DNA of 30,000 bases from Bigelowiella natans CCMP2755 (GCA_000320545.1 ADNK01000005.1:1-30000), one strand, 5' to 3'. Positions 1 to 10,833 are shown, numbered from the stretch's first letter. Made by a program: numbers and translations. Notes: a model not told the origin generated them from the letters alone.

Positions 1-286
1 CATTCTGCATGCAGGAATACGGACCACAGAGACTCAGATTCAACAAACAACTGACGGCGATCATGGATCGCAATGATGAGACCACGCGCCTCACAACCGC
101 AGAAAAAACAAGTCGAGAAGCTGCGCGCAAAGCGCGACATGCTAGACCAAAACATGATGCATTCACATGCATGCGCCATGTGACCAAGGAAACAAACAGA
201 TGCAATTTAAGCGCTGTAGCCGCTGCATTGCACAGCTACATTAGGATGACCATTGAAAAAATTTAAACATTTCATTACATCCGTCT

Positions 287-291
<5 letters not shown>
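1..291 (+). repeat. Dispersed repeat, copy 1
   Basis: The segment 205-291 matches three other places in the window: 10266-10353 on the same strand, and 28248-28326 and 28681-28760 on the opposite strand. The shared part carries a stem (TGTAGC paired with GCTACA) around a GC-rich loop, then GGATGA and the end word CATCCGTCTC. The left part (about 30-205) is also alignable with 28330-28500, for example around the word GATCCATGATCGC. No protein of the element is visible, so it is a non-autonomous repeat or a degraded one. Confidence 0.7.

Positions 292-325
<34 letters not shown>
290..325. repeat. TA microsatellite
   Basis: Uninterrupted alternating TA directly after the end word of the dispersed repeat copy 1. 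It may be part of the element tail or a later expansion at its boundary. Confidence 0.9.
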
Positions 326-329
<4 letters not shown>

Positions 330-411
330 ATGGTGTGCAAGCTTCATGGGTGAGGTACGCCCTATAATTTTCATCAATAACACTTCTGCTCAGATAACTA
401 GATTGTTCCAT

Positions 412-993
412 CTATTCGCAAGCACATTGTTCGGGGCTGTCAGTAGGGGGTCCAAAGCAGTATTTCTGGAAGTTCTTCACTGAAGTTTCACAGCCTTTCA
501 GGACTCCACTAGCCCTATCAAAGATCCCCTGTGAATCAATATTTCCAGCTAAATCCACCAATGATCCATCGCCAAGAGGCTTACAGTCTTCCGTGTAATC
601 CACACGATAATATCTAATTGGTATTTGATAGCAATGTGTTAGAAAATCGTTGTGCTTCCTTTCTTTGCATTCTATGCACAAACCTGTGACAGCCTTTCGG
701 AGGTGCAGGAGAGAGACATTCGGATCCGGGCCCGGAGTGGTGGATGAATGTGAGATTCGCGGTTGGGAACCTGTTAACATGAAATATTTGCTGTGTTTCG
801 TGTATCGTGCCTCGATTCGGGTTTATTGTGTGGAATTGCCGGACCCATTGGGCACGTCGACGTCAACAACAGTCGTGTAGGACTTGGTTACATCCTGCCC
901 AAAATAGAACGTGCAGGGCGGCTTGTCGCTAAGGGTGGCGTCGACATTGATTTTAAGTAGCAGGAGGGTGACGAGGCCAATGAGGGGGCCCAT
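412..993 (-). CDS. Small secreted cysteine-containing protein, two exons
   Basis: Exons 993-845 and 790-412 (minus strand) join in phase 2 over a 54-base GT-AG intron and give 175 residues ending at a TAG. The first 19 residues (start MGPLIGLVTLLLL) look like a signal peptide. The mature part has nine cysteines, including C-x2-C in GLCIECKE and a C-terminal QCACE, which suggests an oxidised extracellular or luminal domain. There is no second membrane segment. I do not recognise the family. The start is the first ATG before the signal-like segment. The donor used (GTCCGG) is weak, but the open frame on both sides and the normal intron size support it. It faces away from the serine-rich membrane protein gene and shares its upstream region, so the two may be co-expressed; that is inference. 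Confidence 0.6.
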
Positions 994-1293
994 TTTGAAA
1001 TGTGTCCTTAGCGTTGTCTTGTCTTATACTTTTAATTAAAAATAATAGCCAAGAATATCTAAAGTTGCTTCATCTCCTTTTAGTATCCTTGCCAGTCAAA
1101 TAATCATCCTCGATATTTCACATTTTCTACATATCATCTTTCGGAAAGATGCTTTTCTCGCAATAATGGTCTACTTTCTGCCACTTTCCTTTTTCACTTG
1201 AAAACTTCCTAAAGATGTTGACTAAGGGAAGGATCAGAGGATCTCTGGAGATATATCTGGAGATATCTCTGGAGATATCTCTGGAGATCTCGA
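994..1293. promoter_or_regulatory. Shared upstream region of two divergent genes, with 12-bp tandem repeat
   Basis: About 300 bases separate two divergent start codons. At 1240-1292 a unit of about 12 bases, CTCTGGAGATAT, is repeated about four times and stops directly before the proposed ATG at 1294. The unit contains the palindrome AGATATCT. The rest is AT-rich and shows no feature I can name. Confidence 0.4.
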
Positions 1294-4041
1294 ATGGGGA
1301 TGACGACGATCCTTGCGGGTTATTCGAAGCGCAAGCTCCCTTTCACGCACCAACAACTGTCACGCAACAACCACATGCATGAATAATTTCAAGAAGAATC
1401 TGGCATAGAATATAGTGCTGAGATCTTATTTGGGGTGTTGGATATGTGTCTTTGAAGAGGGAGGTTCTATGCGGGCAATACGCGTTACGTCATCGCCGAA
1501 AATGCTTTCTTTATGCATCATTTATAAATTTTCCATTTCGAATCGAAAGATTTGCATTCGATTACAAAGTTCCCACATAGAAATCTTGTAAGCATGATAA
1601 TGCTTGCAGTCACTTCAGCCAATTCTAATGAATCTGTGTTTGTTACCCAGTGCTGTTGCTTGGTGCAGTAGCGTCGCAGGAATTGGATGGCACGGAGGGG
1701 GAAGGTCTATCAAAATCAGCAAATTTATCAATTAGTTCTACTTCAACAAAATCATATAATTCGTTGCGGACGCTCTCTTCCCCGACTGCCGTTGCCGTGT
1801 CGAAGAAACTTGCGCATCAGATTGCCTCTTCCCATTCAAAGGATTCATCTCAGAGCAGCAGCAACATAAAAGATGATGAAGGCACACCCTCAGATCTGCT
1901 AATTTCTAGTAATCGTGCATCAGACAAGGGTTCATCTACTGTCCCACAAGCACGAAAAATTGATCTGAGTGCGCAGATTGAAAGCGATATATCATCATCA
2001 GAAGCCAACGACGACTATGGCGAAAAGGGAGACGCAGCAGAATCGGCATCCGCTATCGTATCTTCATCGAGTATAGCCTCGAATCCCTCAAACGTAAAAG
2101 CTGCTGTATCGACGAGTCCGAAGAAAAAGGGCGGAGTTGACGAAGAGGACGATATTGCCTCCGAGCTCATATCAGCAGCATCATCTATTGAAAGCAGCAT
2201 CTTTGTAGATGATAAAGGAGCGGTCAAGAATCATTTGCCAACCGCAGTGGAGTATTCCAAAACTGGAGCGGGTGGGTCAATCGTTGCTGCCCAGGAAACG
2301 GGTTCAGGGGAAGGTGGAGGGTTTGCTGCTACTGAAAAGGAAACTGCTGATACAAATGTGCTAGGGAGAAAGAAACAAACCAAGTCATCAATCGCAGAAG
2401 GGGCTGATATTTCGACCACAGAGACTACTGGTGGTGTAACTTCTACTACTACCACCCCTACTTCTACTACGGTTACCTCTGATTCAAATGAAGATGCTGC
2501 AGCTGTAACCGGCGAGGATATCGCTGCCGACCAAGAAGCTGACGATGTACTTAAACTCCTCGCAGATTCGATTCCTTCGACCACTTCCTCAAGCACTTCA
2601 GTGAATAAAGAGGGAGAGGAAAACGAGTCTCAGTCTTCCCTGAAAACTCTTGCCTCCAATCCAAGCACTATCATCTCTGCACCTGCTAATGAGAAGATGG
2701 AGTCAGAGCTTGATGGTGGTGGTGGGAGTGGTGGCGGTAGTGATACGGGTGATGACGACCTAGAAACCAAGTCTAAAACACTAGCATTGTCCTCTTCCTC
2801 ATTGTCATTAGCTTCATCGGCATCACCGAAGTCGGAAGTAGTCGGAAGGGTAAAGGCGATCTCAACTGCCGCTGCCTCTTCTTCGAGTGAATCTTCCACC
2901 GCATCATCAGAATCAGAATCAAAATCAGCTGGATATGAAAGTATCCCTTTGGAAGAGACTGTAGGCTTAACGGATGGTGCACAAAGAGGAAGCCAAGGGA
3001 AAGAAGATTCGACAGTTGCAACAGCAGCAGTAGTAGCAGTATCCGAGTCTCCTACAGTTGATAATACGGCTTCTGGAAAGCAGCAGCAGCAGCAGGAGGA
3101 GGAGGAGGAAGTCGATACCTCGTCAACAACATCTTCTTTACCTTTATCCCCTTCGATACCAATATCTGAGGAAGAAGAGGGAGGGGGAGGAGGAGGAGCA
3201 GGAGGAGAAGCAGAAGGAAAGACTACAGGAACAAGTGGTACTAGAAGGAAAATTGAAGCAGAGGAAGGAGGTGCGGAAGTGCAAGGTAAGGGAAATTCGA
3301 CACAGTTAACAGCGGGAGAAGAAGCCGCTACTGAATCCAAGGAAAGGGCATCATCGTACTCGTCGTTATCATCCACGACTTCTATGGAAGAAGTGATGGC
3401 TGCTGCAGCAGAAGCACTAGGAACAACAACCGCAGATTTGAACACTTATGATCATACCCGAAATGTTACTGGGGATAGTGATGATGGTGGAAATGGTGAC
3501 AACGTCCTGATCGATTCTTCACGTAAAGGAAATCACGAAGAATCTGGCGTTGATGCTGCTGTCTCAAATTTAAACACATTGGCATCTGCAGCAGATATAC
3601 CAGTAGTAACAAGGGTGAAGCACTCAAAAAAGGTAGAAAATGATGGCAATGGCAAGACTGGCTCGAAGGTTGCTGAGAGAGCGGGCGACCCAGAAGTAGT
3701 AATGGGGAGTGAAGATGCAAGTAATACTAGTAGTACTAGTAATAATTTAAAAACAAAGCCAACGACGACAACGACAAAGAAGACGAGGAAAATAACCACG
3801 AAAACACCAATAAAAATAAGTGATGAAAAGGGTCAACAGCAGGAAATACCTTCTCCTCCTCAAAGCAGTAGTAGCAGTAGCAATAGCGGTAACAGTAGCA
3901 GTAGGAGTAGTGGTGATGACAGTAGTAATAAAGAAGGCGATAATGCCGGAGCCTTAACAGACGACGGCGACAGCAAGGCAACGAAAATCACCACTCCTTC
4001 AACGGTCAAACAAAAAGGCCTTGCTACCAAGGAGGCGCTTG

Positions 4042-4081
<40 letters not shown>

Positions 4082-4379
4082 CAATAATACCAAAACAACG
4101 ATGAGCAGTAGCTCTAAAAAGGAAAGCAAGAAGACGTTGGACAGTGGTTCAAAGACGAAGGAGGACGAGAGAAAAACAGCAAGGATAACGAAGAAGACTA
4201 GTGTCAAGAATTCGGGAGGAAGTGAAGATGATATAGGCACTGCTAGCGGCACGGTACAAACTGAGGACGTTTCAGGAGTGAAGATACCTCCTTCTTCTTC
4301 TTCTTCTTCTTCTTCTTCTTCCTCCTCATCATCATCGTCATCATCATCACTATCCTCGTCATCCCCCACAACAACATTC

Positions 4380-4411
<32 letters not shown>

Positions 4412-4659
4412 GTCTTCGTTGTCGGGATCAGAATCTACAACGCCACAGGACAACAAGAACAACAATGTAAAGCCACCTCCTAAACAGCAGCAGCGGGAAG
4501 GCGAAGAGGAGAAATCCAAAACATTAATCATCCCCGTGCGCACGGCGCCAACAGATCCCCTCGAGGCCGCCTTGGCCGCACAAACGATCGACGAATCGCT
4601 GGGTGATGGTTCAAGCTACGTCGCAGGAACGTTCGAAATTAATACTAGTAGCAGTAGTG

Positions 4660-4696
<37 letters not shown>

Positions 4697-5531
4697 CGGC
4701 CTTACGGGTGCAGCAGCTACAGACTCGACGACTGCTAGCACCGACATGTTCACGATGCCAAAGGGCTCGACGAAGTGGACTCCTGTTCGGAACGCGGCCA
4801 AGCGCTCGGCCAAGTTCAAATCAAGTAACTATCATCATCATCATCATTAAATATTATTACTACTATAGTTACTACTATCTGTTTAGAGAGTGGGAGGAGT
4901 TTTGTGGAGGTTGTATGCATGTGGTGGTGGCGGAGATGGTGGTAGTAGCTCTAAATACTAATCTTCTTTCTTAGCGAGAGCTCGAGCATGTGCCTGCGTG
5001 CGTGCGTGTGTGTATGAGTGTGTATTTGTGTATGGGTGTGTGTGGGGGGGGGGGGAGGGGCTGTATTTGTGTTGCGTTGATTGACACTAGAAAATATTTC
5101 CGTTATGTCAGTGTTTGCTATGGTCGTCTTCATGGGTTGCATCGTCGCTGTATGCGGTTACTTCTACTACCAATCGACACGCACATTTTCTGTGGATGTC
5201 GCTTCCAGCCCTAGAGAAAACATTCGAATGAACGACAGGGTATGTGTTTGTGCGCGTTTCTTCTCTGTGTGAGAAGACTGAAGGTTTTTGGTCATTGCAT
5301 ACGGCTGAACCAACTTCTCGAAACATTTTCTTAGACTTTTGAACTCATTTTCTTTTGTCTCTGCGTTGTGCATTGATATCCTATCGTCTTTGTTAGTTTG
5401 ACCGATGATAGGTGTATATAATATCTTGCTGGCGCAGGCTTATTCACATATACGATATATATGTGTGCGTGTGTGTTTAGGCTGGCCCATACGGCGGAAG
5501 GAGAAAGAAGAGAAGGGGTAAGGATAATTAG
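1294..5531 (+). CDS. Serine-rich type I membrane protein, four exons
   Basis: Exons 1294-1318, 1651-4824, 5091-5239 and 5481-5531 chain in phase and give 1132 residues. Exon 1 plus the start of exon 2 make a clean signal peptide (MGMTTILAVLLLGAVASQ). Residues 19 to about 1066 are a low-complexity Ser/Thr/Glu/Gly domain with poly-Ser tracts, a Thr/Lys block near 4 kb and no folded domain I recognise. Exon 3 holds one transmembrane segment (about residues 1074-1094), followed by a 40-residue cytoplasmic tail containing RRKKRR. The architecture resembles heavily glycosylated wall or stalk proteins, or diatom silica-associated Ser-rich type I proteins; that comparison is by architecture only. The exon 1 donor GTTATT is unusual, so the first exon is the least certain part. 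If exons 3 and 4 are not used, exon 2 ends in a His run at 4850 with no membrane anchor. Confidence 0.72.
4045..4695 (+). repeat. In-frame trinucleotide tracts encoding poly-serine
   Basis: Four tracts within the serine-rich exon encode Ser with different repeat units: AGC near 4045-4078, TCT near 4291-4320, TCA/TCC near 4321-4415 and AGT near 4645-4695. Confidence 0.85.
4825..5090 (+). other. Intron of the serine-rich gene with microsatellites
   Basis: This intron starts GTAACT and ends ACTAG. It contains ATC, TAC and TG runs and a G13 tract around 5044. Splicing it joins A to AA as a lysine codon, directly before the transmembrane exon. Confidence 0.65.
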
Positions 5532-5686
5532 AAATTGGTATAATCTAGGTTTCAGAGTAAGTTTGCCACCCACCATATGCAGCGCAGCTACAAAAGCGTA
5601 GCAACTTCATTATTTTGAATGCAGCTAGTAGTACATATAAGCGCGGCTGGGATGGTCTGCAATAAATAGGCACTTCCTTCGTCTGC

Positions 5687-5725
<39 letters not shown>

Positions 5726-6478
5726 CTGAAATAGAACGTGAAGAATCTCGTTCGTATTTCCTCGTTGGGAAGATTACATAGTCGCCTGCCGGATACTATG
5801 TTCTGTTTTCTCAACAAGAGTTAGTGATATGCTTCATTTATTTGTCTTGATGAAGCATGCTCTTCGTATACGATACGTACTAGCGTACGTACAGAAGCCA
5901 TACGCATGCTAGCATGAGCCAGCGCTACACAATCTATTAATGCATATGCACGCCATTGTGCGCCCGCCAGCTAGTTAGATACGTTGTAGTCAGCTCTCGC
6001 GAGCAACAATATAAAACATGTGTGTACGCACGTCTATGTCACTATTGTTGTCTGGATGTAGGAAGCACATCTAGACATGCGTAATATCTAGACCATGCTA
6101 GCATGCGCTGATTTTAAACATTACATCAGCAGGCACAACTGCTGTTATCATTGTCAGTTATAGGTACGTCGCATCGCTTAGTGGTACTTGTTGAGCGACT
6201 TGCATTCTTAGCATAGATTTTTTGGTATCGCTTGCGCTATGCTCTATGCATCTGACGTTATGCTTATTATGCTGGACATCACAATAATATTTGGAGCTGC
6301 AATATACATATAGTTTACTATGTTATTGAGCTAGTCACTGGTGAAATGCTGTAAAAAATATTTAGTATGTTATGTTCCACGACGATGTTTTGAAGCGCGT
6401 TGTTCAGTTAGACATTAATATCAGATTTTACTTTTTTATCTAAAATGATTGCTGAATTAAATAACGTAAATAGTAGAT
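5532..6478. other. Gene-free stretch: TA run and palindrome-rich island
   Basis: No coding exon is visible. A TA run lies at 5688-5723. From about 5830 to 6130 the DNA is crowded with short palindromes such as ATGCTAGCATG, CGTACGTAC and TCGCGAGC. The same words recur near 9690-10080 and 28640-28660. The remainder to 6478 is AT-rich and probably includes the 3' ends of the two flanking convergent genes. Confidence 0.6.
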
Positions 6479-7914
6479 CTAAAGTGAGAAGTAGAGGCCA
6501 TCGTTGAAATAAATTTCCATATTGCACATCATGCTCTCTAACCCAGCCACAATCTGTACAAAACGACATTAATTGAATCAATAGCTTTCAGGGTGATTTT
6601 TTTCAATTTTTACCTGACTTCTCCCCAAGTTTGGCAGTGCAGCGACGATGCACTCAATAGAGACACCCCCTTGGGTACTTTCCTTCTGAAGCTATAGAGC
6701 CAAATCAAAAGCTGAAAGATGATTCCTAACAGTGGTGTGATGTGATGGCTACCTGTCCCAGCTTTGAGGAGAGAATCGACGTGTCAAAACCCGTCTCTAG
6801 AGCAAGCTTCGGAGGAGATTCCAGGTCAAGTGTCATAGGCTTGGAGGTTTTGGATGATGGTGTTATACAGTATTGTTTTTCGAGGGCTTTGTTCTAATAA
6901 TAAATATAAAATTGATATTGTAAATTATTGTAAGAGAAGCATGATTATGACTTCAGGCTCACCTCCTTGTCAGGAGTAGGCCTTTTCTTCGAATGATCTA
7001 ATTGATTCTTGGGAACTTCTTTCATTCTAGAAGCCCCACCTGCTGATGTACTCTTTTTCATCTTTTTGTGCTGTTGGGGACGAGAAAGATCCAATCTCTG
7101 TAAAGTTGACAAATCTGTCATTTAGATTGAGATTGCGTGGAAATAAACTTACCTTGGGGATCTCTTCGAGAGGATTGCGCTCGTCATCCGGAATCGGTTT
7201 CATACGATTATTCACTTTTTTCCTCTTCTGAGCGGATCGACTAGCTTCTGGAAGAATAATTCGGATGTTCGTTTTATCTTTTCCATTGAAGTAGTAGTCA
7301 TAGTTCTTGACTGTTTCAAGAAGCCGAACCAGCTCCTCTTGGGGATCGCTCTGAAAATTGCCACAATATGAATTAAGACTGATCGTCGAAGGTATAGAAC
7401 ACGACCTTCTCCTTCCAACCGTGGACAGCAATCCATCTTATGCGCTCTCCATTAGGTTGGGAGAGGGTTTCTCGCAGCTTTCCCAAGAAATCGACCGAAG
7501 TTCCAACAGGAGGCTTTTATGAAGTCAACAGAAGTACGTATGTTTAACACTGACATTTCTACACGGTGGATCGATATCGTTACCAAAGGTCCCTTCATGA
7601 TCCTCATTTCCATCACACCGGTTCCATCATCTACGAGGATACGATGGCAAGACCTACCGGAAGTGTACATGTGCTCACAGGTCGAAATGAGAATCCTATA
7701 ACACTAAATACTACCGATTCGGCTCGAGAATCTTAACAACAACACCAAGAAATCTGACACATAAAAGTGGCTCTAACGGTTCTCCGAACATAAAATGAGT
7801 GCCGGAGCAATCGGAATGACAATCGGCCTCCACCCCCTTGTCATGATTCGTGGACGGAGTCGGGACGGCCTTTATTGTTTGCAGATCTGCTGCGTAAACC
7901 TTTTCGTTGTGCAT
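6479..7914 (-). CDS. STN1: STN1-like OB-fold and winged-helix protein, eight exons
   Basis: Exons (minus) 7914-7715, 7653-7584, 7513-7403, 7350-7153, 7097-6963, 6893-6753, 6691-6614 and 6553-6479 chain in phase to 335 residues. All introns are 52-70 bases. Residues about 40-165 read as an OB fold of the STN1/RPA32 type: a strand with RFLGVVVKI, then the loop VDDGTGVMEMR, a strand with IRWIAVHGW, and a helix DPQEELVRLLETVKNYDYYF. A basic linker follows (KRKK, KKMKK). The last 70 residues fit a winged helix ending in IYFNDGLYFSL. STN1 is the OB subunit of the CST complex, which caps telomeres and recruits polymerase alpha-primase. RPA32 is the alternative; the length and the E-L-x-R-L-L-E helix favour STN1. 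An in-frame TGA lies just before the chosen ATG, so a further 5' exon would have to be spliced past it. Confidence 0.75.
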
Positions 7915-8432
7915 AAAATATTCTCACATGAGCATATCTCACTACGATTAGGGTCAGCATTAATGAACCCACCGTTTTGTGAATATGGAGGGCGGCCTGG
8001 CCCTGTGAGAGGAGCGGGGTGGGGGGAGCACCACCATCCATGGGGATTCTCGAGGATTCTCTGGAGATTTTTCAGGGAAGAACCGACATATACAATGTCG
8101 CAAAGTCTAGATGCCCGAGCTTTTTTATCTAGGACTGCGAAACAATGCAAAAAAAACAAACACCTTCGCGCGACGCAGGAAATTTCTTTGAGACATCAAC
8201 CCGAGGCTGTGTTATAAGTAGTTATACAATATCCAGGTGGACTCGAACTCTCGACATACAAATACAAAGGAGAATCGAGATTTCGCGTTTTTTCACAGGA
8301 GAGCCAGGCAAGTCTCGAGTCTGAAAACTGGGCCGCAAAACCCAATGTTGGTCGGCGACTGACCTAGCCTCTCACGCACGAACGAGTAGCTTTAGGCTGT
8401 AAACATAGCAGCGGAAAACACAATTTGTTCCT
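7915..8432. promoter_or_regulatory. Shared upstream region of the STN1-like and SWSAP1-like genes
   Basis: Just over 500 bases lie between two divergent start codons. Two minus-strand open frames cross it (to 8041 and 8159) but read poorly, so I leave them uncalled. A short exon or leader intron of the minus gene could be hidden here. I see no named promoter motif. Confidence 0.35.
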
Positions 8433-9537
8433 ATGGCTGAGGGTCAAGCTACCAGTGCGATGGATGCGAAAAAAGAAGAAGAAAACTCGGAGATGGTGAA
8501 GATACGAATTGACAAGGCCAGTCTCCAGGTGTCAAAATCCCTGCAGCTTAGGCGTCCAGGGTACCTCTCCCTTCTTCAACAAAAAAGCAGATCCGAGAAG
8601 GTTCGACAAAATTCTAATTCATGATCTTGAACATACGTTGAGATATAAAGGTACATTGTATTGGTCGGGGAAGAACCAATCATAAACTCCTGTCAATGAT
8701 TAAACCATACACACACATAACATGCACGCAAAAGACAAATATAGAAATGAATTCCATGCATTGGAAAGTATTTACAATTGCAACACTTCGAAGCTATTAC
8801 CAGTGTGATACGATTATAACGAGCAGCTTTCTTTCGTAGGCTCTGAACAATCAGATGGCAATTATGCTGAATATCGCACTGAAAATGTTTGCCCGGGCGA
8901 ATAGGAAGGTCCTGATTCTATGCAGGCGCAAGGCTGTCTATCAAAGGACGCGGAATGTAGCTCAGTATTTAGACCACGATGATGAGGCCTTCAAGCTTGT
9001 TTATATGAAGTAAATACATTAATGTCTTTTTGAGATCGATCTAATCGACGAATTTATAGGTACTTAAACAACTCCGAAGAACTGATAAAGTATCTTGCCC
9101 AAATACACCATTATGAAGGTTGCTTTAAATAAATTGAATGAAATCATTCTAAAATTTTGTATGTAATCGAAGCTCCAAGTCTCATCATCATGGAAGATTT
9201 AGCATCCTTCTTCAAAAGGTACAACTCGATCAAACAAATCATCTTGTGTCATCAATGGTATTAATTTTCTCACAGTGTATCCGAAAATTCTCATAAAAAC
9301 CACGTGAAGACTGTCGCACTATTGAAAAATGCAGTTGAGTGGGCGAATATGATTGTAAAGAGGAAAGGTACTTTCATCAACAAGTAAACTTATTCGGAAG
9401 CAATCCTTGAATTACCGTCGAAATGCGTAGGTGATGAGATAGGGAGTCGTGCAATCGTGTGTGACCAGGAGAGCACAGGATATCGATGCGATTTGTCTGG
9501 ATTTTATGACATCAAAGCTGATTTTCCAAAATTGTGA
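8433..9537 (+). CDS. SWSAP1-like RecA-fold protein, six exons
   Basis: Exons 8433-8600, 8840-9009, 9060-9118, 9173-9218, 9276-9367 and 9431-9537 chain in phase to 213 residues. The order of elements matches SWSAP1, the RecA-like partner of the SWIM-domain protein SWS1 in the Shu complex that assists RAD51 filaments. After the P-loop position comes a helix (AIMLNIALKMF), a strand VLILCRRKA, a segment FKLVYMKYLNNSEELIKYL, a Walker B strand SLIIMEDLASFF near residues 135-146, and a strand RAIVCDQ. The P-loop position, built across the exon 1/2 junction, reads LSLLQQKSRSEKA and lacks the G-x4-GK[ST] signature. Four introns are 50-63 bases; the first is 239 bases and could hide another exon. The start is the first ATG of an open exon rich in charged residues. 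Confidence 0.65.
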
Positions 9538-10554
9538 GATGCAACGTACAAAAAAGTTCGTTCGCATTTGTGCATCTCAAGTCTAAACATGTACAGTTGT
9601 TGTGTAGTCAAGTGCTTTTGCACACATCGTTGTTGATCCTTTCAGAACATTTACAATGTCGGTCTCGATTTCATACGTTCTTCAAACAAATGTCAACACA
9701 CACATGTCTGGCTAGACATGTTTGGTGCAAACGTAAAGCTAGAAAGATGCAATGTGGGGCAATCTGTACACATGGCGTTATAACTAGCTGCAGCATGTAA
9801 CGCGTTATTTATAGGCGAAACAATTATTTGAACATACGTACCTGACTACATTCATATCTAGATGTGACTGAGCTGACTGAATAGTTGTCTTCGTTCGATC
9901 ATCTTGTATGCTAGCATGCATCGATCACTGCGCGCATTGTGAACAGTTTTGTCGGCACGTACGTGCTGGCTCGATCAGCCAGCCTGTCTGTGCGCTACAT
10001 ATTGCGAGAATGACGCACTGCTAGCAAATTGAGACACGTACAGCTAGCTAGACAGCGCACAACGAATAAGCAAGTAGTTTTTCTGCTAACTAACTCCGTT
10101 GCACAGCGCTAAAGTATAGCTTTTAGAGATCGATGATAAGCATTCATATGCGAAGAATACTGTCTGAATCTTGGGGAGATTCATGTTCGTCCGCTGATCG
10201 ACGAATGCTAGAATGAAACAGCCAGCAGCTGCTGTTATATAGCGGTACTCTTCCCCTACAACATAAGCGCTGTAGCCGCTGCTTTGCATAGCTACATCAG
10301 GATGATCATTGAAAATTATAAAATATCTAATCGCTTCATTACATCCGTCTCACGTGAAGCGTGGCAACGCTGCGATCTAACGACGATTCACAATTTTAGA
10401 AATCAGAAATATTGTGCATCGGCGCAGTACTGTCATCGTATATCCATGTACGTGCACAGAACCAGAAAAGCATGCAAGGCAATGTGTCAAAATACGTGTG
10501 TGTATGCGTCATGTTCTAACAAAGAACAAAAAATATCGCTTATCATTCAATCAT
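9538..10554. other. Gene-free repeat island with dispersed repeat copy 2
   Basis: No exon is visible. From about 9690 to 10080 the DNA is full of short palindromes (TATGCTAGCATGCATCGATC, CACGTACGTGC, CAGCTAGCTAG), like the island at 5830-6130. At 10266-10353 lies the second copy of the dispersed repeat, with the stem TGTAGC/GCTACA and the end word CATCCGTCTC. Confidence 0.6.
10266..10353 (+). repeat. Dispersed repeat, copy 2
   Basis: It aligns with 205-291 over almost the whole length. The shared order is GCGCTGTAGCCGCTGC, then GCATAGCTACA, then GGATGA, then CATTACATCCGTCTCAC. The outer stem is intact. Confidence 0.8.
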
Positions 10555-10833
10555 TCATCGGCTGCGATTTGCTTTTGAGAGCAAGAATTGGATAAAGGGT
10601 GATGAGTGAGAGAACACACCCATTCCATATGATCTGCCGGAATGATTCTGGTAATGCTCTCCTCTGTGGCCATGGTTTGTGTTATTATTGTTCGGACTAC
10701 TTGTGGTCTTTACTTCATCTATCTGTTGTAGTGATTCGTAGTGTCCTCTTTGAGATATCCAAGAGCAACATACAATAATACCAAGGAGAGAGAATGAGGT
10801 TAAAAGAATAATATTGATGAAAACAAAATTCAT
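10555..10833 (-). CDS. Possible small single-pass membrane protein
   Basis: A single open frame of 92 residues with an N-terminal hydrophobic segment (about residues 3-24, including LLTSFSLLGIIVCC), followed by a polar tail rich in Asn, His and Ser. I do not recognise it. It lies about 130 bases downstream of, and on the same strand as, the tudor/PDZ gene stop. It could be an independent small gene, an alternative last exon, or chance. Only the ATG followed by a signal-anchor-like stretch supports it. Confidence 0.35.
   Translation of the reverse strand: MNFVFINIILLTSFSLLGIIVCCSWISQRGHYESLQQIDEVKTTSSPNNNNTNHGHRGEHYQNHSGRSYGMGVFSHSSPFIQFLLSKANRSR

Noticed and set aside
7696-7714. A 19-base intron in the STN1-like gene (GTAGTATTTAGTGTTATAG)
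   Set aside because: A 61-base intron with the same donor and the acceptor CCGGTAG keeps phase, matches the usual intron size and gives a normal OB-fold loop length.
10650-10710. RING-like pattern CGHGLCYYC on the plus strand
   Set aside because: The upstream cysteine pair is missing, the frame turns to nonsense on both sides, and no splice chain supports it.
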